A DNA stretch of 64,000 nt, taken from IMG/VR virus record IMGVR_UViG_3300032086_003519, positions 23,213 through 87,212 of that record, one strand, 5' to 3'. This document shows positions 26,059 to 34,727 of the stretch, piece by piece. Below the pieces are notes generated by a model, which ran no database searches, was not told where the DNA came from, and saw only the letters and a program-made list of their open reading frames with translations. Both the position numbers and the translations under genes were made by a program. The stretch is from a virus. Position 1 is the stretch's first letter. Each line of letters begins with the position of its first letter.

Positions 26059-27210
26059 TTAATACAGATTGTTTATAACTTGACAAACTTTTTCTATATC
26101 TTTTATATCCATGTCGTGGTGATTTGGCACATACATTCCGTTAGAATCTACTAAACAAGAGTTTTTATGACCAACTTTGCCAAATAATTTTTGCCAAACT
26201 GGTTGCATACCAATGCTCCCAGCTATGAGAGGTCTACATTCAATATTGTTGTCATTAAGAGATTCTGCAAGCTTTTCTCTATCTCTAACAATTATTGGAT
26301 AGCCCATGTTTGATACGAGATTTTGGCACGAAGAAGGCTGTGGTTTCCAGATTGTGTCTTTGATTAGTTCGTCATAAATCAAGAAATTTTCATGACGTTT
26401 ACTTGCAATATTATCTATCTTATCGACCTGTCTCAGGCCAATAAATGCTTGCAAATCTGTAGACCTTAAGTTAAATCCAGCAAAGTAAAATTTATAAAGA
26501 GCATTGAACTCGTCTACATTATACTGGTTTCTATACTTTTTCTTAGAATCTTCAGATATGTCTCTATCCCACCCATGACTACGAATCATGCGAAGAATTT
26601 CTGCAAGATCATCATCATCGGTGCAAATCATACCGCCTTCGATGGTAGATATGTGATGTCCAAAATAAAATGAGAACGAACTCATGTCGCCAAAAGTTCC
26701 TAGCTTCTTGCCATGCACTTCTGATCCAAGACTTTCGCAAGTGTCTTCTATTAGCAGAACAGAGTATTTGTCACAAAGGGCTTTGACTTCTTGTATATTG
26801 CAGTCGAACCCTAGCACATGTACCAATATAAGGGCGGCAGGATTTTCAGTTTGAAATATATTCTCAAGATGACCGAGATCCAGTCCTAGATTTTGCATAT
26901 TGCAGTCACAAAGTATAGGCTGAAGCCCGAACTGTATGATAGGAAATACGGTAGTAGACCAAGAGACTTGAGGAGCTACCACTTTATTGTTTTTCATTTT
27001 CCCCGATTGAGCTAAGGCAGAAAAAGCTAGTAGATTTGCCGAAGATCCAGAGTTACAAAAGACTGAGTGCTTCACTCCTAGTTTTGCAGAGAATTTCTCT
27101 TCAAACTCTACAGTTAGCTTGTTCTTCGTTAAGATAGGTTTTGTTTTCAACCACTCAATCAAAGAGTCAATATCTGCATCATCTATGATTTCTGCACAAA
27201 GTTTTATCAT
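26059..27210 (-). CDS. ColD-like PLP-dependent sugar 3-dehydratase
   Basis: 383 residues, DegT/DnrJ/EryC1 fold. GSSANLLAFSAL and LLIEDTCESLG are PLP-binding segments. The usual catalytic lysine is replaced by histidine: SFYFGHHISTIEGG has H185 where aminotransferases have K. A histidine here marks the ColD group (GDP-4-keto-6-deoxymannose 3-dehydratase, making 3-deoxy sugars such as colitose) and the E1 enzyme of 3,6-dideoxy-sugar synthesis. Together with the fcl-like gene and GT10/GT11 enzymes this suggests GDP-colitose or a related sugar. Confidence 0.8.
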   Translation of the reverse strand: MIKLCAEIIDDADIDSLIEWLKTKPILTKNKLTVEFEEKFSAKLGVKHSVFCNSGSSANLLAFSALAQSGKMKNNKVVAPQVSWSTTVFPIIQFGLQPILCDCNMQNLGLDLGHLENIFQTENPAALILVHVLGFDCNIQEVKALCDKYSVLLIEDTCESLGSEVHGKKLGTFGDMSSFSFYFGHHISTIEGGMICTDDDDLAEILRMIRSHGWDRDISEDSKKKYRNQYNVDEFNALYKFYFAGFNLRSTDLQAFIGLRQVDKIDNIASKRHENFLIYDELIKDTIWKPQPSSCQNLVSNMGYPIIVRDREKLAESLNDNNIECRPLIAGSIGMQPVWQKLFGKVGHKNSCLVDSNGMYVPNHHDMDIKDIEKVCQVINNLY

Positions 27211-28139
27211 GCTTCTACAATTCCTTTAAGCTGTTCCAGCAAAAATTCTTGATTTACACATTCCGGTATTTTATTGTCAGGGAAACAGGGTAATGTTTGT
27301 ATTTTTTTATATTCAATAGTATTATAACAAAGCTCAAGAACTTTTTCATGTAGATGTTCTAAATTTTCAAAGTTTCTGACATGTAGAAATGCTTCTTCGT
27401 TGAACTCTTCTGCAACATCTTTGCATCCCCAATAAATAGGTATTGATCCTACATACTTGGGATGAATTATTTTTTCTGTGATCCAGCCATCTGATTCTCC
27501 GTTATCAAAACAAAGATTAAACTTGAAATCAGATAGATATTCCAGCTTGTGTTTTTCATCTCCGCCAATCGACGGCATATTAGTAAATGCTCTCCCTCTA
27601 CTCTCTACAAGAAGTCCATTATCAATACCAAAGTTTATAAATTTAGGATACGCTTCTTTTCTGTAGCCCATATCATTGTTAGTTAATATAGAACAGAATT
27701 TACTCTTTTGTGAAACATTAACTTGATTCGTTAACTTTTTTGCTGACAAGAGAAACGCTTGATTTCTGCCCTCTACATAGCTTTCTTGCTGATCGCCAAA
27801 CCAGTTTACATACATAGCCCACAGAGGTATTCTGACATTTCTATCATCTTCAAATTTACAAGACGAAATAGAAAAGTCACACTTGCTATAGTCGGGATCT
27901 CCTGTTCTGTCTATGGATTCTACTAACCAATGAACTATCTTGGAGCTGGTAAATCCTGATGTAAACCTTTCGGGAGGTGGAGCTTGATGACTAGCCGGTG
28001 AAACCTGACAGATTACAATGTCTGGATTACTATCTGTTATTGTAACGTCGTACTCTTTTCTAAGAGTGTTTGTTATAATGTTGTCGTACTCAAAGAAGCC
28101 GCCCCACATATTATAAAATTTTAAAGATATGTTTTTCAT
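27207..28139 (-). CDS. GT10 alpha-1,3/4-fucosyltransferase
   Basis: 310 residues. FKFNLCFDNGESDGWITEKI (about 209-228) and YVGSIPIYWG form the GT10 signature for GDP-fucose binding. The enzyme transfers fucose, or possibly colitose, from its GDP-sugar to a glycan with inversion. No membrane helix, so cytosolic. ATGA overlap with the ColD-like gene supports a shared task: the dehydratase makes the sugar and this enzyme transfers it. Confidence 0.85.
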   Translation of the reverse strand: MKNISLKFYNMWGGFFEYDNIITNTLRKEYDVTITDSNPDIVICQVSPASHQAPPPERFTSGFTSSKIVHWLVESIDRTGDPDYSKCDFSISSCKFEDDRNVRIPLWAMYVNWFGDQQESYVEGRNQAFLLSAKKLTNQVNVSQKSKFCSILTNNDMGYRKEAYPKFINFGIDNGLLVESRGRAFTNMPSIGGDEKHKLEYLSDFKFNLCFDNGESDGWITEKIIHPKYVGSIPIYWGCKDVAEEFNEEAFLHVRNFENLEHLHEKVLELCYNTIEYKKIQTLPCFPDNKIPECVNQEFLLEQLKGIVEA

Positions 28140-28175
28140 TTGTACCTCATATAAATAGTCTAATACATTATAGAG

Positions 28176-28499
28176 CTACTTATCGAGTTGTACATCTATT
28201 TTCTTTAAATTTTCTGAGAATTGTTTTAGCGTGCTTACTGTTGTTTCTCTGGCAACTCTTTCTGCGGTCTCAGCGGCATAAGCTTGGACTTCTGTTGGGA
28301 GTTCATTAGAAAGCGCCTGAAGAAACGTCTCAAACTTCATGGCTGTATCAGTTTGTATTGTGTGACTATAAGAAGCACCTTCCTCTAAAATGTCTAATCT
28401 TTTGTCTAAATATCGGTTGTTATATTCAGCTCTAGCGCCTATAAAAATAACGGCAGCTAGAAAGATGCCTCTAAAAATACTTGACTGGTTCACCTTCAT
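28176..28499 (-). CDS. Membrane-anchored small protein
   Basis: 107 residues from the ATG at 28499; in-frame ATGs at 28511 and 28505 are also possible. SSIFRGIFLAAVIFIGARAEY is a signal-anchor near the N-terminus. The rest is helical and acidic (EVQAYAAETAERVARETTVS). It could sit in the inner membrane with the helical part outside or inside. Overlaps the end of phoH. Confidence 0.5.
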   Translation of the reverse strand: MKVNQSSIFRGIFLAAVIFIGARAEYNNRYLDKRLDILEEGASYSHTIQTDTAMKFETFLQALSNELPTEVQAYAAETAERVARETTVSTLKQFSENLKKIDVQLDK

Positions 28500-29181
28500 G
28501 TTCATTCTCATCTTCTTCTTTATTGAGTGTCATTAATATTTTGGACACGATACCACTACGAACAATATCGCTATAATCCAGTTTGCAAACACCAACACCA
28601 GAAACTTCGGAAAGTTTATCCATACAAGTCTTAAGACCACCTTGATGTTTACCTAAGTCGGACTGTCTTAGATCTCCGTTTATCACAGCCTTAGAATCTT
28701 TTCCAATTCTAGTAATAAACATTTTGATTTGTTCAAACGTAGCGTTCTGCGCTTCGTCTAAGATCATAAAACAATTATGAAAGTTTCGCCCTCTCATATA
28801 TTCCAGTGGGCATAACTCAATAATATCTCTACTCCTATAAGTTTCTACCGTATTCTTTGTGAGATATTGGTTCATCTCTTCTAGAATAGGTATTAAATAA
28901 GGATTAATTTTTTCTACTAATGTGCCGGGCAAGTGACCCAAACCACGACCCGACTCTACAACAGGTCGAGTAATAATAATTTTGTCTACTTTCTTTTCGA
29001 TCAAGTATTCACACGCCATTCCGACAGAGACGCTAGTCTTTCCCGACCCAGCAGGCCCAGAGCAGAAAGTAACATCAGACCTGTTTATACTCTGCATGTA
29101 AGTTTCTTGATTGCGTGTTTTAGGCCGTAATATTTTTCTTCTCTGTCTTGTTGTCTTTGGTTTTTTTGCTTGTCTTGCCAT
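28471..29181 (-). CDS. phoH: PhoH-family ATPase
   Basis: 236 residues. FCSGPAGSGKTSVSVGMA is Walker A, FMILDEAQNATFEQI is Walker B with the DEAQ box, and KAVINGDLRQSD is motif III. PhoH-like proteins are common in marine phages; a helicase or RNA-linked activity is suspected, but the function is not settled. A basic 28-residue tail precedes the domain. Overlap by one base with the upstream gene. Confidence 0.9.
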   Translation of the reverse strand: MARQAKKPKTTRQRRKILRPKTRNQETYMQSINRSDVTFCSGPAGSGKTSVSVGMACEYLIEKKVDKIIITRPVVESGRGLGHLPGTLVEKINPYLIPILEEMNQYLTKNTVETYRSRDIIELCPLEYMRGRNFHNCFMILDEAQNATFEQIKMFITRIGKDSKAVINGDLRQSDLGKHQGGLKTCMDKLSEVSGVGVCKLDYSDIVRSGIVSKILMTLNKEEDENEHEGEPVKYF

Positions 29182-29477
29182 TAATTATTCTCTACTGTTA
29201 TAGTTTTAATTGCTGAATCCTGACACATTGGACATATCGGCTGAGAGCCGGGCTTATGTATACCAAGTTGGTGATGGGTCATAAGGATTGCTTGAATTAT
29301 CTGTGATTCTCTAAGCCTTGAATGTAAGGGTAATTCTCTGAGTTCTTTTTCTATGGGAATTTTAAGTTCTATTGCTGGCTCCTTATTCATTATATGTTTG
29401 AACATATAGAAAGAGCCCGCTAAATTCAGTAAAGATAGTGAAAAAAGTACATAAACTGCGTTCTTAAAAAATTTCAT
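29181..29477 (-). CDS. Membrane-anchored protein with CxxC motif
   Basis: 98 residues. One N-terminal signal-anchor (NAVYVLFSLSLLNLAGSFYMF), then a charged helix, then CPMC near the end, which may bind metal or be redox active. It is directly between PhoH and the first DUF1501 protein with one-base overlaps on both sides. Its placement suggests association with the DUF1501 system, for example as a membrane partner. Confidence 0.55.
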   Translation of the reverse strand: MKFFKNAVYVLFSLSLLNLAGSFYMFKHIMNKEPAIELKIPIEKELRELPLHSRLRESQIIQAILMTHHQLGIHKPGSQPICPMCQDSAIKTITVENN

Positions 29478-30688
29478 TAGAATAATTCTTTTATAATCTT
29501 ACCAGAGTTGGCAATCTTCATAGGTCTGCCGTTATTACTGGTAAATGTGGTTGTTAGTGAAATGTCAAGAGCTTTGCATACTGAAGCCATCACATCTTGA
29601 GAAGTGTAAGGTTCTGTATCAACGCGCGTGCCATCTGAATTAGTAGCACCGACAGCAATACCTCCATTCATTCCACCTCCACCAACGACAACGCTCCAAC
29701 TTCGTGCCCAATGGTCACGACCTGCGTTCTGGTTGATTCGAGGAGTTCTACTAAACTCTCCCATCCAAATAATTACTGTGTCTTGTAGAAGTTCTCTCTG
29801 TTCTAGATCTTCAAATAGCGCACTCATACCTTGATCTAACATAGGAAGTTTGTTATCTCTTAATGTAGCATGAATATTCTGATGATTGTCCCATCCGCCA
29901 AGATTAACCTCTATAAACGGCACACCAGCTTCTACTAGCCGTCTAGCCATCAGACAACCTTTACCAAAGTTGTTGTTGCCGTATCTTTCTTTTACATTTT
30001 CTGGTTCGCCTGCAACTTTCAAAGCATCCATCTGTGAGCTTGTCAGTACATTAAATGCTTCCTTTAGAACTGATTGATGTTCTTTTGCTAGTGAGCCTCG
30101 TCTTTGGTTTATAAAATTACTTTCAATTGCATCCAAAGCGTAAGCTCTCTGATAAAATCTCTGATCTACTTTTACATCTAGATTTCTAATTCTACCATCG
30201 CTATTCACGCTAAATGGAGCATATTTAGAACCAAGAAAACCGGCGCCTATACTTCCTCCACCCACAGAAATAAACTTGGGTATAGAAAGATCTGGTCTTG
30301 GCGACTGATGTGAGATTACTGAACCATAACTAGGATGATCTATGCTTGGGTTCGGAACATATCCAGTATGCATATAATAGCGACCACGCATATGGTCAGC
30401 TTCACGAGTACTCATACTTCTAATAATAGCAGCGTTATGCATCTGTTTTGCCATGAGAGGCATATGTTCACATATTTGCACATCTCCAGAGGTATTGATG
30501 GGACGGAAAGGGCCTCCTGTAGGCGCTCCGGGTTTTAAATCCCAGATGTCCATAGTTGAAGGGCCACCGCCCATCCATAGAAGAATGGCGGACTTCCCTT
30601 TCTTTTTAAGTTCATCTTCGTTAGCTTTAACAGTTTCCGCTAATGATAGCGCACTAAAAACCGATGTTAGAAAGGTACGTCTTTGCAT
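29477..30688 (-). CDS. DUF1501 protein with Tat signal, copy 1
   Basis: 403 residues. The N-terminus MQRRTFLTSVFSALSLA is a twin-arginine export signal. ILLWMGGGPSTMDIWDLKPG, GWDNHQNI, GEFSRTPRI and GRDHW are DUF1501 landmarks; the family has an alkaline-phosphatase/sulfatase-like fold with metal-binding acids and histidines. DUF1501 is widespread in Planctomycetota and unusual in phages. The protein is expected to be folded with its metal and exported or surface-bound. Two further copies follow at 31241 and 33461. Confidence 0.85.
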   Translation of the reverse strand: MQRRTFLTSVFSALSLAETVKANEDELKKKGKSAILLWMGGGPSTMDIWDLKPGAPTGGPFRPINTSGDVQICEHMPLMAKQMHNAAIIRSMSTREADHMRGRYYMHTGYVPNPSIDHPSYGSVISHQSPRPDLSIPKFISVGGGSIGAGFLGSKYAPFSVNSDGRIRNLDVKVDQRFYQRAYALDAIESNFINQRRGSLAKEHQSVLKEAFNVLTSSQMDALKVAGEPENVKERYGNNNFGKGCLMARRLVEAGVPFIEVNLGGWDNHQNIHATLRDNKLPMLDQGMSALFEDLEQRELLQDTVIIWMGEFSRTPRINQNAGRDHWARSWSVVVGGGGMNGGIAVGATNSDGTRVDTEPYTSQDVMASVCKALDISLTTTFTSNNGRPMKIANSGKIIKELF

Positions 30689-30699
30689 GTCTTCACCTC

Positions 30700-30888
30700 T
30701 TAAATTATAGCATGTTGATCTGAATCAGAGTTTTGAAACTTAGCATAATTTCTATGCCAATCATATTGATGATCTTGGTACGGTGTAGGCTCATCATTAT
30801 TATCATTGTAGGCATAACCGAAATCTTGCTTGAGTGAAGCAGAGCTTCCGCTACCTATGCCCATTGTTAATAAGTCTCCCATAAACAT
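30700..30888 (-). CDS. Small hypothetical protein
   Basis: 62 residues, opening MFMGDLLTMGIGSGSSASL and then a tyrosine-, asparagine- and histidine-rich hydrophilic part. AAGGAA is 9 bases before the ATG and overlaps the end of a 10-codon ORF upstream. No family recognised. Located between DUF1501 copy 1 and a Cys-rich membrane protein. Confidence 0.5.
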   Translation of the reverse strand: MFMGDLLTMGIGSGSSASLKQDFGYAYNDNNDEPTPYQDHQYDWHRNYAKFQNSDSDQHAII

Positions 30889-30892
30889 AATA

Positions 30893-30925
30893 TTATTTCC
30901 TTGTTAAAGCTGGTAAATATTTCAT
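30893..30925 (-). CDS. Possible 10-codon leader ORF
   Basis: MKYLPALTRK followed by TAA. AAAGGAG is ideally placed 7 bases before the ATG. Its stop codon is within the ribosome-binding site of the following 62-residue gene, so translation could be coupled. It may be a real mini-gene or a chance ORF. Confidence 0.35.
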   Translation of the reverse strand: MKYLPALTRK

Positions 30926-31027
30926 TTTTAACTCCTTTAGTAAAGCTTGAGCGCCCGATAAATTCCTTTTTAGCGAACGCCCAAACTGATTCCGATGGCG
31001 CCTCTCGCCGTTGGGTCGAGATCGAAA
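30926..31027 (-). other. Structured leader between Cys-rich protein and leader ORF
   Basis: About 100 bases without a gene. Read on the minus strand, several short pairings are possible: CCCAA with TTGGG, CTCG with CGAG, and the self-complementary GGCGCC. I could not derive one clear fold, and it is not obviously a known riboswitch. No promoter of good quality is seen. Confidence 0.3.
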
Positions 31028-31222
31028 TTAACTAATGCATTTGGGGCATTTACATACCTCTGCCTTACAAATGCAGTTTGTTTCTGGACACGGACACTCA
31101 TCTACACAAATTTCACAAATTGTTGGTTGGTCGCTATTAAACATCTCCTTTATCTCCTCTTTGTTAATTAAGCATAACGCTGCAACTATAATAATTGCTA
31201 CTAGCGGAAGTTTGATCTTCAT
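31028..31222 (-). CDS. Cysteine-rich membrane-anchored small protein
   Basis: 64 residues. A hydrophobic N-terminal helix (LPLVAIIIVAALCLI) is followed by a short linker and ten cysteines in about 30 residues (CEICVDECPCPETNCICK and CKCPKC), like a small disulfide- or metal-rich knob. The layout suggests an exported or anchored domain. Next to the DUF1501 copies. Not recognised. Confidence 0.55.
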   Translation of the reverse strand: MKIKLPLVAIIIVAALCLINKEEIKEMFNSDQPTICEICVDECPCPETNCICKAEVCKCPKCIS

Positions 31223-31240
31223 ATGACGATCACCCCCTCT

Positions 31241-32539
31241 CTAAATAATAAGGTCTTGTCGAACTGTACCACCGTCCACAATTTCTATAGGACGATCTCC
31301 CGGAGCCATAAGCTCCTTATCGGAAACGATTCCGATTCTATTGTATATTGTTGCTGCCCAATCTTCTACTGTCATTGGGTTATCTTCTGGTTCACTCGCT
31401 GTAGCATTAGAGCTACCATAAACCATTCCGTTTTTAATACCGCCTCCAGCCATAACTACACTGAAAACCTTTGGCCAGTGGTCACGACCAGCGGTAGCAT
31501 TAATCTTTGGTGTACGACCAAACTCGGAAGCCAAACAAACCAGCGTGGAGTCAAGCATACCTCTATCACTAAGATCTTCAATAAGGGCCGCAAGTCCTTG
31601 ATCTAGTGCTGGCACTTGTCCACGAATACCATTTTCTATATTGTCGTGCATATCCCATCCACCATAGGTGAGTGTGACGAAGCGAGTTCCAGCTTCTACT
31701 AAACGGCGAGCTAATAACATGCGAGCGCCAGCAGTATTTCTGCCATACTTGTCTCGCATCGCATCGCTTTCTTTGTTAATATCAAAAGCATCTCTGGCTT
31801 TTTCACTGCTAATCAAACTATAAGCACGATCATAAAAGCTATCTACGGCATCCAGAGAGTCTGACTTTTCTTTGGTAGCAAAGTAATCGTTGACTGCACT
31901 AAGCATTTTTCTTCTTGTTCCAAACCTATTATCATTCACACTGTCGGGCAGTCTGAGATCTCGAACCTGAAATCCATCACTAGCAGGGTCTGAACCTAAG
32001 CTGAAACCTGAGAATGAGCTACTTAAATATCCAGTACCTGCATATTCATTAGGTTGGTTTGGGATGCAGACGTATGGAGGAAGGTTTTGACGAGGCCCAA
32101 ACTCATGTGCCACCACTGAACCCATTGATGGGTATTGAAGGGCTGGGCTAGGTCTATAGCCAGTAAACATATTATGTGTGCCTCGTTCATGAGCTGCTTC
32201 TCCATGTGTCATACTGCGAATAATCGTCATCTTGTCTGTAACTTTGGACGTTTTGACCATCATCTCATTTAATCTAGTTCCGGGAACTACGGTTTCAATG
32301 CTAGACATTGGCCCCCTGTATTCAAGAGGAGCAAAAGGTTTAGGATCAAATGTCTCTTGATGAGCTGAACCTCCCGGCAAATAGATATAAATAACAGACT
32401 TTGCTGGCCCCTCAATGCTTTCATAAAACTTCTGGTCAGCTTGAGCTTGCTCCATGCGGAAATAATCCGATAGACTCAAACCCAAGCCACCCAAAAAACC
32501 AACTTGCAGAAAAGATCTGCGATTACTTTTGCAATTCAT
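31241..32539 (-). CDS. DUF1501 protein with Tat signal, copy 2
   Basis: 432 residues from the ATG at 32539. An open frame runs 68 codons further upstream, but the Tat signal (NRRSFLQVGFLGGLGLSL) sits right after this ATG, AAGGAA lies ahead of it, and it avoids overlap with the gene at 32550. YIYLPGGSAHQETFDPKPF, GGWDMHDNIENG, SEFGRTPKIN and AGRDHW are the family landmarks. Exported or surface enzyme of alkaline-phosphatase-like fold; substrate unknown. Confidence 0.85.
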   Translation of the reverse strand: MNCKSNRRSFLQVGFLGGLGLSLSDYFRMEQAQADQKFYESIEGPAKSVIYIYLPGGSAHQETFDPKPFAPLEYRGPMSSIETVVPGTRLNEMMVKTSKVTDKMTIIRSMTHGEAAHERGTHNMFTGYRPSPALQYPSMGSVVAHEFGPRQNLPPYVCIPNQPNEYAGTGYLSSSFSGFSLGSDPASDGFQVRDLRLPDSVNDNRFGTRRKMLSAVNDYFATKEKSDSLDAVDSFYDRAYSLISSEKARDAFDINKESDAMRDKYGRNTAGARMLLARRLVEAGTRFVTLTYGGWDMHDNIENGIRGQVPALDQGLAALIEDLSDRGMLDSTLVCLASEFGRTPKINATAGRDHWPKVFSVVMAGGGIKNGMVYGSSNATASEPEDNPMTVEDWAATIYNRIGIVSDKELMAPGDRPIEIVDGGTVRQDLII

Positions 32540-32549
32540 AAAATTTCCT

Positions 32550-33461
32550 TTACCACATTCTGCAAGACCAGTACCGAGCTTTCCATTTTGGGCCCGGAGC
32601 TGTATCACATTTGTGTCTTGCTCTAAAACTTCTTCTTCTTTCAGGGTTATCCCTTTTAATTTCCATATTAGGATCGCCAAATCTAACAATAACAACTTTA
32701 CCAGATCCATTCTTAGTATAAACTGCAAATTTCTTTGGCCCATCAGGGGTTCTAAAAGGCTTATTTAAAGTGACTTTTCTACCTTGATATTCTGCCGCTT
32801 TGGACTTTCTTGGATGTCCTTTTGGAAGAAGGTCATTATCCTGCGTGTATCCAGAATTAGAAGGTTTACCAGTTCTGAGTAATGTCAAAAAGGCATTTAC
32901 TCTAGCCATAGCCCATCCATCTCTAGACATTTTTGGCGCATGACTTGTTGAGTAGGCTCCAGCCCCTCTACGATACACAGCTTTAAGCATACCAAGAGTT
33001 GCTTTTGATCCTTTGCCTTTAGCATTATGCTCTTTCACTTTCTTAGACAGTCTTTCGGTGGTCTTTTTACTAAAAGTGATTTTACCACTTGGGTTCTTTG
33101 CACTATCAGGCTTGTTTCTTTTTGAGCCTCTCTTCTGATCTTTTTTTGGTGCGGGAGTTCTACGGGGATCTCTAGGGCCCGGTTTGTCAGACTGAGCTTT
33201 CTTAAGCTCCTCTTGACTAGGACGACCTTCTTTTTCAGTGCGAGCAGGACGGTAGCTATCTCCTTCTCTCTGCTTTTTCCTCCTAATATTTTCCCAAAGT
33301 CCGGGCTTAGCTTGTGAAACATCCCATTCTTCAGTATCTTCACCAAAATCTACATACTCAGCTTCAGCAGGAATATAAAAGTTTTCCTCTGTAAGATCTT
33401 CTGTATATCCAGTTTCATTTAAGTACTCATTAAATGCGCTTGCGTAATCTTCTTTTTTCAT
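32550..33461 (-). CDS. Phage structural-type protein (DUF5824-like)
   Basis: 303 residues, strongly basic middle. ATLGMLKAVYRRGAGAYS and SRDGWAMARVNAFLTLLR resemble DUF5824, and the end, with RRRSFRARHKCDTAPGPKW and YWSCRMW, resembles a motif I recall at the C-terminus of marine phage head proteins. A virion or head-maturation role is likely. It lies between DUF1501 copies 2 and 3 with a one-base overlap at its start. Confidence 0.65.
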   Translation of the reverse strand: MKKEDYASAFNEYLNETGYTEDLTEENFYIPAEAEYVDFGEDTEEWDVSQAKPGLWENIRRKKQREGDSYRPARTEKEGRPSQEELKKAQSDKPGPRDPRRTPAPKKDQKRGSKRNKPDSAKNPSGKITFSKKTTERLSKKVKEHNAKGKGSKATLGMLKAVYRRGAGAYSTSHAPKMSRDGWAMARVNAFLTLLRTGKPSNSGYTQDNDLLPKGHPRKSKAAEYQGRKVTLNKPFRTPDGPKKFAVYTKNGSGKVVIVRFGDPNMEIKRDNPERRRSFRARHKCDTAPGPKWKARYWSCRMW

Positions 33462-34717
33462 TATAATATTACCTTTCCTTCACCTTCTAGCAGGTATCTT
33501 GGTCTGCCAGAGTTATCAACTCTCTGTGTGCCTTTATCTATTCCAAAATGATCAAATAGGGTTGCCTGTAAATCCAAAGGCCCAACAGGTCTTTCTGTAG
33601 GACTGTAAGATCTATCAGCCTCTCCGATGGTTCTTCCTGCTGCATACTCTCCACCGAACATAAACATCGGCGTGATTGATGGCCAGTGGTCACGACCGGC
33701 ATTTGCATTAATTTTAGTTCTTCCAAATTCGCCAGTTACTACCAATAATACTTTATCACCTAAACCTCTATCGGACACATCCTGTATAAAGCCTGCAATA
33801 GCTTTATCGACAGGAGGCACTCTTGTCTTTAGGGCATTTGATACATTGCTATGCATGTCCCATCCGCCATAATGAAGCGTAACAAATCTTGTTCCGTATT
33901 CTACAAGACGACGAGCAAGAAGAAGTTGTTCACCAATATCTTTTGCTTTAGTTGACCCATAGAGAGCTTTTGTTTTTTCATTCTCTTTTTCTACTGCAAA
34001 TGCGTCTTTTGCAGATCCTAATATTACATCGTATGCTTGCCCCTTGTAAAAGTCTACTGAGTTGGCGCTTCTGCTTGCGACTGCGGCGGCATCAAGTCCT
34101 TTGAGCAGGTCTTTTCTTGTAGAGAATCTATCAAGTTCGACTCTTGGGGTAAGGTTGTCTTTATTGGATGGATCGAAAGGTTTATATGCTCCACCGAGCC
34201 AAGCACCTTCATCACCTTCGATTTTACCTTGCTTAACATATGTTGGTACTCCATTTTCTTGGTTGTTAGCTCCATAACATGCAGATACAATAGATCCGAA
34301 TGAGGGGTACTTTGCCATAGAAGTGGTGGTTCTTTCTGGATTATACTGTCCGGTCATCATAAAATGAGTCCCTTGTCTATGAGAGGAATCTCTGTGACTA
34401 AAGGAATTTACCACATTCATTTTGCCGGTATGTTTAGCTAGTTCTGTCCAGTCAGCACCTAAATTTATGTTCGTTTTAACATCATAAATAGAACCGTTTA
34501 CTGCTTGCCATTCGGTAGGCACAGTGTCTGTAGGAGCGTGAAATGTTTCAAACTGTGTTGGCCCTCCTCCAAGCCATAACCAAACAACTGCCTTATCTTC
34601 ATATGCATCAAAACCTTCTTGAGAAAACGCTTTGTCGGAAAGTCCGATAGAACTCATAGCTGCGCTGATGCCACCTACCCTTAAAAAGTTTCTTCGATTG
34701 AAAATAAAGTCTAACAT
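33461..34717 (-). CDS. DUF1501 protein with Tat signal, copy 3
   Basis: 418 residues. NRRNFLRVGGISAAMSSIGL is the twin-arginine signal after a short start. VWLWLGGGPTQFETFHAP, GGWDMHSNV, GEFGRTKINANAGRDHW are family motifs. Three paralogues within 5.3 kb point to expansion and divergence in this genome rather than chance uptake. Exported, probably soluble or surface-associated. It sits upstream of the DUF5824-like gene and downstream of a virion-type gene. Confidence 0.85.
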   Translation of the reverse strand: MLDFIFNRRNFLRVGGISAAMSSIGLSDKAFSQEGFDAYEDKAVVWLWLGGGPTQFETFHAPTDTVPTEWQAVNGSIYDVKTNINLGADWTELAKHTGKMNVVNSFSHRDSSHRQGTHFMMTGQYNPERTTTSMAKYPSFGSIVSACYGANNQENGVPTYVKQGKIEGDEGAWLGGAYKPFDPSNKDNLTPRVELDRFSTRKDLLKGLDAAAVASRSANSVDFYKGQAYDVILGSAKDAFAVEKENEKTKALYGSTKAKDIGEQLLLARRLVEYGTRFVTLHYGGWDMHSNVSNALKTRVPPVDKAIAGFIQDVSDRGLGDKVLLVVTGEFGRTKINANAGRDHWPSITPMFMFGGEYAAGRTIGEADRSYSPTERPVGPLDLQATLFDHFGIDKGTQRVDNSGRPRYLLEGEGKVIL

Positions 34718-34727
34718 TTTGGTCTCC

